A stretch of DNA of 64,000 nucleotides from Hirudinaria manillensis (taxonomy: Eukaryota; Annelida; Clitellata; Hirudinida; Hirudinidae): positions 7,000,501-7,064,500 of the forward strand of contig CM067527.1 in NCBI GenBank assembly GCA_034509925.1. Direction: 5' to 3'. The position numbers and the translations under genes are program-made. This document shows positions 50,480-61,997 of the stretch, piece by piece. Under the pieces are notes generated by a model. That model had not been told where the DNA came from and did not search any database. It saw only the letters and a list, made by a program, of their open reading frames with translations. Numbering within the stretch: position 1 is the first letter of the stretch; each line of letters begins with the position of its first letter.

Positions 50480-51497
50480 TTGGGAATATCCGCCTAAATC
50501 TAATCGTAATGGCCTAAAAAATGTTAAGGAATAAAGTTTCTAATAAATACTTTCTAATTAGCACCTTGAGACTCGATATGGACAATATTCGACTGCACTT
50601 ACCGCAGGCAATTACTATTGAATCGAGTCGTGGTTTAGCTAAGCCACGATATCTCATTCTTAAAACGTTTCTCAGTAACCTCAATTGTATTCTTTAGTTG
50701 CTTGCACAGAAATACCATTTTTCAAAAGCTGTCTTTGAAATTGAACAGAATCGTTGTCTTGAATGCTCTGAACCAACTTCCTGGTGACTTAGCAATAAAA
50801 CGTTTGTGCTTTCATCTAATATATTTGAAAGTATTTGTTATTGTGTTTATATCGAATATTAATGTATTCAGCAGATTAATTATTATTCGGCTGTACTAAC
50901 AGTAAGTAACTAAGTTTTAAGGTTTTTTTGATAAACTAATTGACCACATAGTTAATTAATTATCTAGTTAAATAACATTGTCTTCCAACAGTGGACCCTT
51001 TTTCCAATAATCGGATTACAAAGTACTGAAACAAACCCGCTTTGCTAATCGTAGTCTACAATGAGCCAAGAATGATCCAAACCGAGTCTAATTAGAGCGC
51101 GTCTAATGAGTCCAAACTTAAGTGTTTAAATCCTAAATACCGAGAATTAAATTAGTAAATTTCAAAATATAAGCTTAATTGAAATAACTTTATTATATTA
51201 TATTTTAAATTTAAAATGACTTTTTCTTTATTATGCTTTAATTATAATTTATTAATTTTACTTCAAGGATTCAATCGAAGGTCGTCGTGTGCAACATTCG
51301 CGGCGCAGCAACAGACGACACAAGGCGCTACATAAATCCTCTAAATCTAAATCTCCCTTAATTATTTTAAGATTTTTTTAAAGTTACAATTTGAATTACT
51401 TTTTTTCTTTTTATTTAAGGGCATAAAATAAAAATCAGTTTTAAAATAATTTAACATAAAAATAATGTTTAAATATTCTTCGACAAAATGTCTTTCT
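50480..51497. other. Spacer between the CD20-like gene and HECT gene
   Basis: It should hold the upstream region of the CD20-like gene. At about 51290-51340 a GC-richer patch ends AAGGCGCTACATAAATCC, the LINE/SINE tail type seen elsewhere. Nothing else recognised. Confidence 0.45.
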
Positions 51498-54272
51498 TTA
51501 AACGAACTGGAACGAACTCTCTTTACAGGCTAAAAGCAGCTTTTCCCTTAAGATTTCTTTGTTACTATAATCAGTCAGAAATAAAGTGTTGTAGCAGGTA
51601 CTCGAGGTCGGCAAATACAGATCGGGGTCGCCTATTGAAGATTTGCGGACGATGGTCAACTTTGGGAACAACTCGGCCAACCCACCACAGGGTAGTCTTG
51701 CTGAGCTGGTAGTGAATTTCAGAAACTCTTGCTGCTCGCTGGCCGAGAGCGATGACAGCACTTCAAACAGATATTGTACAACAGGTGAATCTTCTGGGAC
51801 ATTTTCAGCGAGAACGCAATTCTTTTGCAAATATTCTATCGTCCATTCTTCCTTTTTCAATCCGCAAAACATTTTCTCCAATTCATGAGGGTATAATAAA
51901 TGTAAGTAATCTCCATTTATTAGCTCTTTGAATCCGTTGCGAACTTTCTTCAGAAATTTCTGGGGGCCTTTGTAAAGCAGGAACCAGACTAGTAGTTGTA
52001 GATATTTGTCCACATTGTCTATCCCTAACTGTATATCTGAGCCTCCTTTTATTAGTTCCATATCCGGATATCCTGGGACAACAAAAGTTATACAAAGATC
52101 CTCAAAGGAACATCCACCGCATCTGATGTTAGCTACACGTACTTTCCGTTCCTCGACGGTGAGCGATTTGTCACCTTCGATAAACCATTTGGTTTTCAAA
52201 GCATCAACGAGGTCTAAAATAAATTCGTAAATGTTTGGCATGACATCTTTGAAGTCGACGAGCGTCAGACATTGACTGTCAGAACCTTGGAACAGATATT
52301 TGAATAAAGCAGTACTGAAATGAAGGTCCAATTGACGACCTTCCAAGACAGATCTGCCTAATATTATTCCAATCGCTCTTAACATTAAAGGTGAAAGCTC
52401 TTTAGCAGCTAGCCAGCTTTTGGGTGAAGGGAAAAGTCCACAAGACGAATATGAGTAGGTAATTCCATTAGAATTTTCTACTGGTTCACCATTCCAGAGG
52501 CCCAAGTCATACCTCTGGCATGCCCTCGAGAATTCTGTATAAAACTCTTTGTTAGGACCATCACCGGCTCCTATTTCTCCTTCAAATTCAAAACTCCATA
52601 TCGTTCTAGTCTGGTTTTTGAAAACACGACGATTCTTTATAAGAGATTCGAGAATGCCTGACCTAGTTACTTTAATGGATGCTTCACTTAGTGTGATATT
52701 TTTTACATCCAAATCATACGAAAGGACATCTAGCAAGATTTTTCTGCGAACTCCATAAGATAGAAGGAATGGATACTGCAATGCATTGTTGTAAAAAACT
52801 GCCAACTTTTCCCTATGGCCACAGATATCCTCATAAAGATTAACGTTATCGTCAAACATGAGGCGAGGAGAATTGAATTGCCACTTTGGGATCAAATCTA
52901 ATCTCTTCATAGAGCCGAACAAAATTCCACAGTTCTCGTTGAGCTCGTATAAAATTGAAATCAATCTTAGAGACTGCACGAGTGGTTCATTCCATTTCGA
53001 CGCTTGCGAAGTTCCGAGAACCCGGTCGAATGAATCCGAGCGGAACAATCCTAACTTTATCGCAGATGGTAATGATACATTCTTCCTTTTCATCTTTGTC
53101 ATGTCGCAAATTTTCCGGTGGAAAAAGCTCTGAATTCCGACATTGTTGAGTGCTTCTGTGACGTACAAAACCAAAATTCGAAACATTTCGATCTCTTCGG
53201 TTTGAAATATCGGATTGCCTCTGTGATCAAGTCTTAGATTTAAGACTCCCTTAACAAACTTTCTGAGTCTAAAGTAGTTCAGATCTACATCGTTTCTATC
53301 TTCTCCGAAAGTGGGCATAATGTAGTTTAGCATAGGACCAATCAAATCGCTTCGAGAGTGATTTCCCTCACAAGCACCCAAGTATCTGAGGTAATAACTG
53401 AACATGCTAAGTGTAATGTCTTCGCTTGGTGCCAACATTGCAAAGATATCTTCGATCCATTTCGGAAGTTCACACTTGAAGTAGGATCTGATGTAAGCCT
53501 CAGATTGGTTAAATTGTCCATCAAATTCCTTAACATGTTTGACGATTAATACTCGAATTATCGAAAAACCGACTAAAATGTGAAAGTGGTCTTCATGGTG
53601 TAGCATTATCTTGACTAGATTTATAATTTCTTCCATGTCCACTAACTGTGTTAGCATATCCAATTCATTTGCCCAATAAATCATCTTCAACAGCACCAGA
53701 TACATTAGCTTGACGTCCGTGCTGATGCAGGTATTGTATACCGAGCAGAACAAGCCAAGCGAATTAATAATTATGTTCTTTCCTTCTTGAGTTTCATCAA
53801 ATAATCTGCCCTCCATCAGGCCTATGTAAGAGATTCCTAATAGTTCTTGGAAGCAGTTCCACTGAGGCAGAGCGGGAAACACATCCAAGCAAATCAGGGC
53901 GATGTAATGTTCCAGTTCTTTGTCATTCTGAGTCCATTTTTCTACCTCCAGTGAAGTATCCAAGATATTTCTGAGCTTCTCTATTACTCCAAGGTTCATC
54001 AAAGGTTTAACACATGCGGGTTCATTGAAGTAATAATTCATTAAAACGAATGACTTCTTCAATAGATCATTTCTTTTGGACAGTAAGTTCCTGTCCAGCA
54101 ATCCGATCACATACGAGAAACAATCGTAACCAACCTGTGAATCTTTTATTTCTAAATATTCTCTGCATGAGTCCTTATCAAAAAGAACATCGACGGTCAA
54201 GCTAGCGTCAGACGTGCGCCGTCTTTTCGAAAAAGTTGGTGGATCACTGGTATTCGGTCGTTTAGAGGACAT
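51498..54272 (-). CDS. HECT-type E3 ubiquitin ligase, TRIP12/UFD4 group, intronless
   Basis: One open frame of 924 residues. The N-terminus has a nuclear-localisation-like KRPNTSDPPTFSKRRR. The middle (about 40-540) is helical without a motif I can name. The HECT domain fills the last 370 residues: WSFEFEGEIGAGDGPNKEFY, then LRAIGIILGRSVLEGRQLDL, RLPCGGLAELFPKLTIVRK and the catalytic cysteine in SSTCYNTLFL (about residue 893). The C-terminal pattern, LPCGG..PKLTIVRK with DYS..EILREKLLLA, is that of TRIP12/UFD4 rather than NEDD4. The usual ARM-like and WWE parts of TRIP12 are missing. The lack of introns, in a window where most genes have many, suggests a retrocopy. Confidence 0.9.
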   Translation of the reverse strand: MSSKRPNTSDPPTFSKRRRTSDASLTVDVLFDKDSCREYLEIKDSQVGYDCFSYVIGLLDRNLLSKRNDLLKKSFVLMNYYFNEPACVKPLMNLGVIEKLRNILDTSLEVEKWTQNDKELEHYIALICLDVFPALPQWNCFQELLGISYIGLMEGRLFDETQEGKNIIINSLGLFCSVYNTCISTDVKLMYLVLLKMIYWANELDMLTQLVDMEEIINLVKIMLHHEDHFHILVGFSIIRVLIVKHVKEFDGQFNQSEAYIRSYFKCELPKWIEDIFAMLAPSEDITLSMFSYYLRYLGACEGNHSRSDLIGPMLNYIMPTFGEDRNDVDLNYFRLRKFVKGVLNLRLDHRGNPIFQTEEIEMFRILVLYVTEALNNVGIQSFFHRKICDMTKMKRKNVSLPSAIKLGLFRSDSFDRVLGTSQASKWNEPLVQSLRLISILYELNENCGILFGSMKRLDLIPKWQFNSPRLMFDDNVNLYEDICGHREKLAVFYNNALQYPFLLSYGVRRKILLDVLSYDLDVKNITLSEASIKVTRSGILESLIKNRRVFKNQTRTIWSFEFEGEIGAGDGPNKEFYTEFSRACQRYDLGLWNGEPVENSNGITYSYSSCGLFPSPKSWLAAKELSPLMLRAIGIILGRSVLEGRQLDLHFSTALFKYLFQGSDSQCLTLVDFKDVMPNIYEFILDLVDALKTKWFIEGDKSLTVEERKVRVANIRCGGCSFEDLCITFVVPGYPDMELIKGGSDIQLGIDNVDKYLQLLVWFLLYKGPQKFLKKVRNGFKELINGDYLHLLYPHELEKMFCGLKKEEWTIEYLQKNCVLAENVPEDSPVVQYLFEVLSSLSASEQQEFLKFTTSSARLPCGGLAELFPKLTIVRKSSIGDPDLYLPTSSTCYNTLFLTDYSNKEILREKLLLACKESSFQFV

Positions 54273-55878
54273 ATTTCAGGAGAATCGTGATACGTTTGCT
54301 TCTTAAATATCTACAGACAAGGTATAGAATGTGCTTAGAACTAATAACTATTGCTATTTTTAATTTCCTCTGTGTCGAGCAGATAAGAAAAGAGTCTGAA
54401 TATAATAAAAGTTCGCAAAAATAAAAATTAATTAAAATTAACCAATCGCAATGAAGGTTAAGTTATCTACCTTTTTTAATAATACATTAACCAAAGTCAT
54501 ACGAACAATTCACCAGATGTTTTAATTAGCAAGAAATTTATTTTTAAACGCTTAACGGAATTAATGGAAGCGTTAAACCGTAATTTAATTCATTTGTCCG
54601 ATGCATAATTTATTCCACCACCGAGAAGAATTACCAGTGACTATAAAGGTGCCGCGGTGAATGCCTTGGCCTACTATGATTAGTCTTATCGTATTCAGGA
54701 TTATTATATTAATTCCTCTATTGAGGAAAGAAAAGTCGATAGCGAGACATCCATGTTCTGAATCTATGTACATTTTACTAAATATATTTCTTTGATGTTT
54801 ATTCTAGGTATGTATCAAAAATGATACATCCTCCCCATTCTTCCAAAGTTCACTAAAGTGAGTTGAATTGGTGAAATGTCACGGCTTCTTTTCCTCGGCG
54901 GAGGTCAGGAAAATTTACCCCGATGAGAAAGTAGATAGAAATATTATCGTCGTAAAACTAATTATCAGATCACTTGAAAGAAACAAATTCATCTGTCAAA
55001 TTTGAGGCATTCTTCTTAACCAAAAGTTTTGGAATTACAAAATAAAATGCAATGTCTTCAAATAATGAAATATCTAAACGATTGAAAAATATTGTGTAAC
55101 AAATATCTAACCTAAAAGTAGTACTATGATTATTATTATCATTACTGCATCTTTTATTATTAATCAATTACTATTAATTGTATGATTTTTCAAAGTAATA
55201 ACACAAATTTAATGAATGCACGGCAATGATTTGCATCCCTACAAAATGGTTGCCCAAACCAAGTAAACAACGTGCCAGATTTCCATTAAATTGATGGTTA
55301 GGGCACAAACAAATATACCCATCCTCAGAAGTCATAACACAGAAGTTAAAAATAAAAACTGGAAATTCCAAATTGCAGATCAACAATAGCTGAGTGAGAA
55401 TGGTGACTAAGTTAAAAGCAATTGACTGATGAAATTAGAGACTGAGATGGTTAAAAAAAAAACATTATTAGCACTTTTTGAATGCAATCAAAAAATTCAG
55501 ACAAAAAACACAGAGGCAGACAAAATATATAAAAATACTTTTGTTTTGATTGTTCAGAGGTTTCAAACTACAAACAGTGTCTTTACAAAAAAACAAATAA
55601 AGAGTTCCACAAAGAAAACACCAACAAAACAAAGAAAACTGCAACGACAAGAATCCGAATGCATTAAATTAAACTTCAAAACTTAACGACTCGAACTTTC
55701 GAATATGATCGGCAAGAAAAATAATTTCCACGACAAAGATCCCGGGTCCGTTCCGTCGTCGACTTTCGACGGGTCCCGGCAGATTTCGAACGATCATCGG
55801 TCTCTCGTAGTCCGACAGATGTAATCGTTAAGTGATGCAGTGCAAAGAAATTAATTTATAAATTTACAAATTTTCCGA
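54273..55878. other. Spacer and probable 3' region of the RASSF gene
   Basis: No gene recognised in most of it. On the minus strand at about 55700-55820 a GC-richer frame reads SDYERPMIVRNLPGP, which weakly recalls part of a RASSF RA domain. It lies downstream of the RASSF stop and has no clear splice sites, so it may be 3' UTR, an alternative exon or a relic. Confidence 0.35.
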
Positions 55879-58268
55879 TTATTTTCCGACAGCCATGTCT
55901 CCTAGAAGTTCGACCAGTTTGTCCCTGTACAGGTTGTACCTTAGGATTCAATTATTTGATCTTTAAAATAACAAAAATGCAGATAATGTCAGGCGTTTGA
56001 CGTCAGACAAGATTCTGAATTAACAATTGAAGTACCAATGACATGCATGACACGACCAACGATCCTCTAAGTTCGAAGCACGTGCCACGAGTCCGCACAA
56101 AAACCTCTTTGATGACGTGGACAAAAGCGTTTGCTTTTCATCATCATCGATGTCACCAGCGTCATCATCATAGTCATCAGCAGCAGAAGATCATCAAAGT
56201 CACTTCAAAGATCCACCAACCTTTCCTTGATCATCTCTAGTTCCAACTTCTCATCATTCGAGTACTTGAGTAGGAACGCCTCGAGGACGGCATCGGGGAG
56301 GTTCACAAAACTCGCCACCTGAAAAGCATTTAGAAATGAATTCAGACAAAAGAATAATATCCATATATTGTATGGATATAACGTAAAAGATTATTGATAA
56401 TTACCTCGATAAACATCAGAAAATATTAACACAAATATTCTTGTGTTTAAAAATAAATTGGCACTAATTTTAAATCTAAATCCATATTTAAAGTTCTGTC
56501 AATCATCTATCCATCCACCCACCAATCCATCAGTCCATCTACCCACCCATCCATCCATCCATGCACCCACCTCCTCGTTAATGTTCACCACCCTGTACTT
56601 CTCCACCAGAAAGAACTTGACATCGTCTTCCAACGGCCCGTATTGAATCCTCTCGATCAGAGGAACCACGTTGTCACCGAGTATCCGAGTCTCTGCATTC
56701 GCGACGATAATTATAATAAAGCATCAAAATAATATCTAACTAATTCAAGTACTTCTTCACTATTTGCTATTATTATTAATTATTCATCATTTATTACCAA
56801 ATGAATTATAGCAAAATTGAAAGATGAGATTCGTGATTCTCGGGCGAATCTCCGGCGACCCACCTCCGCTGGCCTTGATGGCACAGAGGCAGAACTCGTT
56901 GTGTGAGTTGTCGACCTTGAACTTGTTGAGGATGACCTTGATGACATTCGAGGTCGAGTCAAGGGTCGTGACGTTGACGTTCATTTGCGAACCATGCATC
57001 GGAGTGAACATGCTCGTCTTAGGTCCAACGGAACAAAGATTATTCACCAGCGGTGGTTTTCAGTTTATTATTTAATCGATTTATGTATTTATTATAATGA
57101 AATATTATATTTCCACATACATTCATTTATTTATTTATTTTATTTCAATAAATTTTAGTACATCTCAATGAGAACCAATAAAAAAAAATAACATAAATTT
57201 TGTGAAATTTGCAATGAACAAAAACCAAGAGACTTATAATTAATAATAACAATAATTCTAGTATGCAAATTAAATAAAGAATATAATATACATAAATAAC
57301 ATTAACAAAAACTACAATGGCACAAAAACTTGGATCAAATTCCAACCTCTGCACTGAAGAGGTGGCCATTGATGATGGACAACCGTTTCTTTGGCCTCCT
57401 CTTGTGAGGCCTCATGACAACATTGCTTTGAGATCGCGACACCTGATTGGACAGGCTGGGGGGCCTTAGGGCCGGACCAGGGGAGTCTATAGGGGACCCT
57501 ACTAATTCATCAGAGGTAGAGCTTTTTGATAAGTTCATGAAATAATCCAATTGGCTTTCCTGGAAGGATAAAATGGATTTAAATGATTTTTAATAAAAAT
57601 CAATTTATTTCGTTTAAATTCCAGCGGAGGACATTTTAACACAAAAGTCTTAAATATTTACTGTCTCAAAACTTGATAATTCAATGGCAACAAATTAAAA
57701 GGCATATTAAAGACAAGAATAATTTTAAAATGAGCATAATTGATGATGACATTTACAAATTAAATAATGGAAATATTCATCTACTGTAAATGACTGTGCA
57801 AAACAAAGTGTAAAATAATTAATAGTCATGAGCAATAGGTAAATTTCATCTGCAATGGTATACATCTACAAAAGTTATCCTTGATTTTCTTTTAACAACA
57901 TAATATTTATTGGTATGGGATGGATATATATATATCAATAAAAGGAGGTAAAATTTAAGAATTGCCTGATTTGAATCTGCATAGCTATAGCTATGCCTGT
58001 TGAAAGTGTCACTATCTTTTGAAAGGTTGTCATCTTTCAGTTTTAATCGAATAGGCTGGATAATGCCCCAATAAACTTTCAAATTCCCTGTGTAAACTTC
58101 CTCCTCTTTTTTGTAATTAGTCTACAATTTGCATAAAAAATTCTGACTGTGGTCATTCTGTGGTAATTAAAGAAAAAACAACAGTTTACCTCGTTCAAGA
58201 TTATTTGCAATTTAGGCTTATCATGGAAATATTCATTGTAAATTTCTAGCTTTCTTTGGAAATCAGAT
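55879..58268 (-). CDS. Ras-association domain family protein (RASSF2/4/6 group)
   Basis: Exons found: 58190-58268 (KLEIYNEYFHDKPKLQII), 57966-58103 (NLKVYWGIIQPIRLKLKDD), 57347-57559 (ends KKRLSIINGHLFSAE), 56864-57017 (TSMFTPMHGSQMNVNVTTLD), 56571-56692, 56221-56318, 55879-55939. The W-G-I-x-x-PIRL block and INGH..TS.FTP are hallmarks of RASSF2/4/6. The RA domain spans exons 3-5. The SARAH helix is made of LELEMIKER joined in phase to YNLYRDKLVELLGDMA and the stop. Family members bind Ras-type GTPases and the MST/Hippo kinases. The first exon was not found. The exon ending at 57966 would use CAG/GCAATT, a GC donor, or an unseen site. Confidence 0.85.
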
Positions 58269-59024
58269 CTTGAGTCAAAAACACAATGTTAATAACAAGA
58301 CAAAAGTTGTTATAAAATTAAACAAACCCCTGCATTGTATTGAAAACATTAAATAGCTGGAATATTGGCAGAACCGTCGAATGTTAAATCCCTACGATTT
58401 CACGATAACATTCACCCAAACGAGCACATTTCGGATCTGATCTGAAGTGGTTCATTATTCTTTGCTTAATCATTTTAGCTGATATCTTAGCCGAATTAAC
58501 GCAAGTTTATTAAATATTAACTTTCATTATCCTTCAGGCTTAAATTAAATCCTAAAAGAGCGTTCACAAATCTTGTTTTCAATAAAGCTAATCAAGGATT
58601 GAATTTATTAAAATAATCACAATAATAAATATTTTTTAATTTGCATCTCAGCGGACAACATCCTACTAAAATAAATTCTTATCCATATAAAATAGAGCAT
58701 GGGATTCAATTCAAATTTCCTAAACCGTTTGATAAAGCAGCAAAGCGAAATGGCAGAGTTATGTTTATAATTAACATGAAATTAAATAAATATTCACTTT
58801 TGTGGTCTCAAAATTCATTCTCTTGTTTGTATTGACCTTTTTTAAATTCTAAATCGTCACTATAACAACGTAAATAATAGCGAAACTTTACATCTTCAAC
58901 CTTTCGTCAAAATAAATACGTTTAAATCACTAATAATTTAACTTTAATATCTTTCAAACAACATTTTATAATGTGCGATTGTAGGTGAAATTCGATTCGA
59001 TTTAGAATTGAGCTGAAGTCGACA
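58269..59024. other. Spacer between RASSF and the next plus-strand genes
   Basis: AT-rich. It should hold the 5' end of the RASSF gene, which I could not locate. Confidence 0.4.
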
Positions 59025-59672
59025 ATGAGCGAAATAACTTTTAACGATTCCTATCCCGGAGACAGGGGATCTCTGGACAAAATGCTGAGCAAATGCAATT
59101 CCCTTGTCATCATTTCACGTACCAAACCCACGACCAACAATAACTTAAAAGGTTTAAAAGGTTCGTTTCCAAATTGCCTTCACCTCGTCGGGCACGAGAA
59201 AAACGACAAATTCCGAACAACAGATTGGTCTCAGGCCTTCAATTTAATGAAACCTATCGACACGATGGCGAATGAGTCAGAAATGTGTGCAGCCCAAACT
59301 CAGACTTTTAATACGAGCCTTTATGATGACAAAGTATTCAAAACGGAGCAATTGAGTGATGACATGTTGCATCCATACCACTCAGAGTCTCTGGAGGAAC
59401 TCATCATGGGGAATGATAAAAGTGGAGAAGTTAGGATCTGTGACAAACTAAACTGGGACATCGACGAATTCCTCGCTAAAAGAGTCCCAGCTGGAAAACT
59501 TTTGTCTTGCTCTGATGGCGTTCCGTCAGTATCTTTGATTGGCAGTAATGTGACACTAATACTATATGCAGTTACCGCTATAATCGATCTATTCATCGAA
59601 TTATCTGTTATAGCCATCGTAATAACGATATTGAATATCATGTGTACTGTTTTTAGCAGACTTAAACCATGA
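59025..59672 (+). CDS. Unknown 215-residue frame, possible first exon of the ZC2HC gene
   Basis: Open from MSEITFNDSYPGDRG. The first 165 residues are polar and without a known motif. The end is strongly hydrophobic (VTLILYAVTAIIDLFIELSV, then VIAIVITILNIM), which looks like one or two membrane helices if translated. Alternatively the hydrophobic end is intron and a donor lies before it (CCGTCA/GTATCT or GGCA/GTAATG), but neither gives the phase needed by the exon at 60234. I cannot decide between a separate gene and a 5' exon. Confidence 0.4.
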   Translation: MSEITFNDSYPGDRGSLDKMLSKCNSLVIISRTKPTTNNNLKGLKGSFPNCLHLVGHEKNDKFRTTDWSQAFNLMKPIDTMANESEMCAAQTQTFNTSLYDDKVFKTEQLSDDMLHPYHSESLEELIMGNDKSGEVRICDKLNWDIDEFLAKRVPAGKLLSCSDGVPSVSLIGSNVTLILYAVTAIIDLFIELSVIAIVITILNIMCTVFSRLKP

Positions 59673-60233
59673 TTTGTCGTTTGACATTTCAGTAGCATGG
59701 AAAAGAATCTAAGGTTCCAAAGTTTAACACGAACGTGCAAAGGTCGAGGTCGAAAGTTGGTTAAGTAATGTTATAATAATAATTATAATAATTAATTATT
59801 ATCGCATTTAATGAAGGAATAGTTTGTTACTTAATGTAATAACAATTGCTTGAAGAGACAATGTTGAAATAATAATTTACTAGTGGCAGTAGTTATCGGC
59901 ATTACAGTAGTAGAATGATATGATTATATTATTATTTATTCCAATTATTGACATTTAATACCATTATATACTGTTGATGTGGTATCTATTAATATCATTA
60001 CTTTAATAACTGGCTGTTATTTGATATTATTACATATATCCACATAGGTCCTACAACATGTACCGCTATACTTTATATATAACAGAGTAATAATGTTAAA
60101 ATAATAATTATACTTACAATAATAAAAAAATTAGGCTAGGTCGGCAAAATAGCCTTTATGTGTAGTGCGATGCTCTAGAAATAAAGTATAATTATTTAAT
60201 AAGTGCATTCACATTAATGAATATTTATTTCAG

Positions 60234-61526
60234 AAGTTTAAAAAAATCCACAACATTTCCGCTGAATGATAGGGTAAAAAGACGCACGAAAAGCAGAGTA
60301 CCTGACATCCTATTCTGTTATATCTGCGGCCACCAGTACGGTAGGGCCTCTCTGCCCTTCCACGAGAGGGAATGTCTTAAAAAATGGCACCATATCAACA
60401 ATAGGCGAGCGCTTTCAAACAAGAAACCTCTCCCGAAAAAGATTCAGGACAAGTTGGAATCTATGGGCGATATGACAATGTGAGTAATTAGTTTAAAGTT
60501 TGCTAATATAACAATTTTAATTAAATCTAAGGATTAATTTGGCATTAACTCGTCAATAACTTTAAAGAAAATAATGCCGCCTGCAACGACTATCGTCTGC
60601 GATAAACTTGGAATTGTTTGGAGTCGCAAAATGCTTACTGCAAATTATGAAATTCGTTCTTATCATCATGAATATACTTTACAGTATATTACCCGGAGTT
60701 AACTTTTTTGACAAATCAGCAAACAGAGGCAAGAACTACATTGGCAAATGTATCTCGACAACCGCCCTTCTTGCAAATTCTGCCAAAAGAAATTTTCACC
60801 ATTCAAAATTGACAGTCACGAAGCAATATGCAAAAAGGTATCGATCTTGGTATTGGCTTTTGTCAACGTTTTAGTTTATAGAGATTTGTTTCGGCATTTT
60901 ACCCAACGTTCGTAGCCTACTTTCAGCAGATTCCTTTTCAATAATCTACAAGCATTTCTCTAAAAAAAAATATTCGTATTGTCATTAAGATCATTTTCAT
61001 AATTATCTTCCATAATTACTAATAATTAATTATTATCTATAATTATTAAACCAATTAGACCAAGAAACCATACCTGGACTTGGCAAGAAAAGAACAATTA
61101 AAGAAACTGAAACGCAGAACAGAAGTTGCCCACAGGTTTAGTCTTTCGAGGTCGCCTCTCCTATCTTTAATTACCAGGCTCAAGGTCTTGGCCCCAGATC
61201 ACCCAAAACCGATCAAGAGGCTGGTCTGTGCCACCACCTCGAGGACGAAAAAGCACCATCCCAACAAGCTCAAACCGCTAAAACACAAATCTCTACCATG
61301 GGAACTTCAAGTGAAGGCCTTCCCCGAGCCACCGAAGTCGATCGTATCCGTCCGATCCATCCAGGTCGTCAAGCCGGCGGTCGTCGAGAAACCTCGATCG
61401 AAAATCAAGCTGAATCTCCCCGACATCAACATAGAGGAGGACTTAATAACGAAGATCGAAAATTGGCAGATGAAATCAATGTGGGAGAATAGCGAAGAGA
61501 TCTTGGACATGAAGAATGAAGTTTAG
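60234..61526 (+). CDS. ZC2HC-type zinc finger protein (ZC2HC1/ZNF474-like)
   Basis: Exons 60234-60479, 60720-60837 and 61059-61526 join in phase. Exon 1 holds a C2HC finger FCYICGHQYGRASLPFHERE with the typical CLKKW after it. Exon 2 holds a second, CKFCQKKFSPFKIDSHEAIC. Exon 3 is a basic, proline-rich tail ending in an acidic helix (KIENWQMKSMWENSEEIL). The fingers match the ZC2HC1A-C/ZNF474 group, several of which are testis or cilia proteins in vertebrates. The 5' end is not settled: an exon before 60234 with a phase-2 donor is needed. Confidence 0.8.
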
Positions 61527-61997
61527 CGAAGACCGAATTAAGGTCCGCCATCTTTCGAATAACCTCTTCCAAGATCTCGACTCCTGCTGGGTAACCAGTG
61601 CACCAAAAGAGGGCAGGATAAAAATAGAAACCGAGAAAGACATTCACAAGAGCGCCGAATAATTCCATAAGACAGAAAACTCTAGCAAAAATTTGTAAAA
61701 CATTAAAAATATCTAGTCTCACGTACGATCGTTTAGTTCACAATGTAATAATAATGTGTCGTATGTTTCCAAGATCTATTCTTGCCCATTTTGTTCATAC
61801 ATAAGAACATATTTGAATAAAAATCTATTAATAGTACAATGAATAGTACATCAACCCGTGGATGCCTAAGAAAAGCGTAGCTCTCAGAATCACTTGTTTA
61901 GATTTGGCGCATCTTGGAACCAACTTTTTCAAATAGTCACCAGGTAACTACAAGGGTACAAATTAGTTCAGAAATATGTGTAAAAATAATTAATGGT
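61527..61997. other. Convergent 3' spacer between ZC2HC and METTL3
   Basis: 471 bp between two facing stop codons. AATAAA-like signals occur on the plus strand (61815, TGAATAAAAATC). No gene recognised. Confidence 0.5.
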
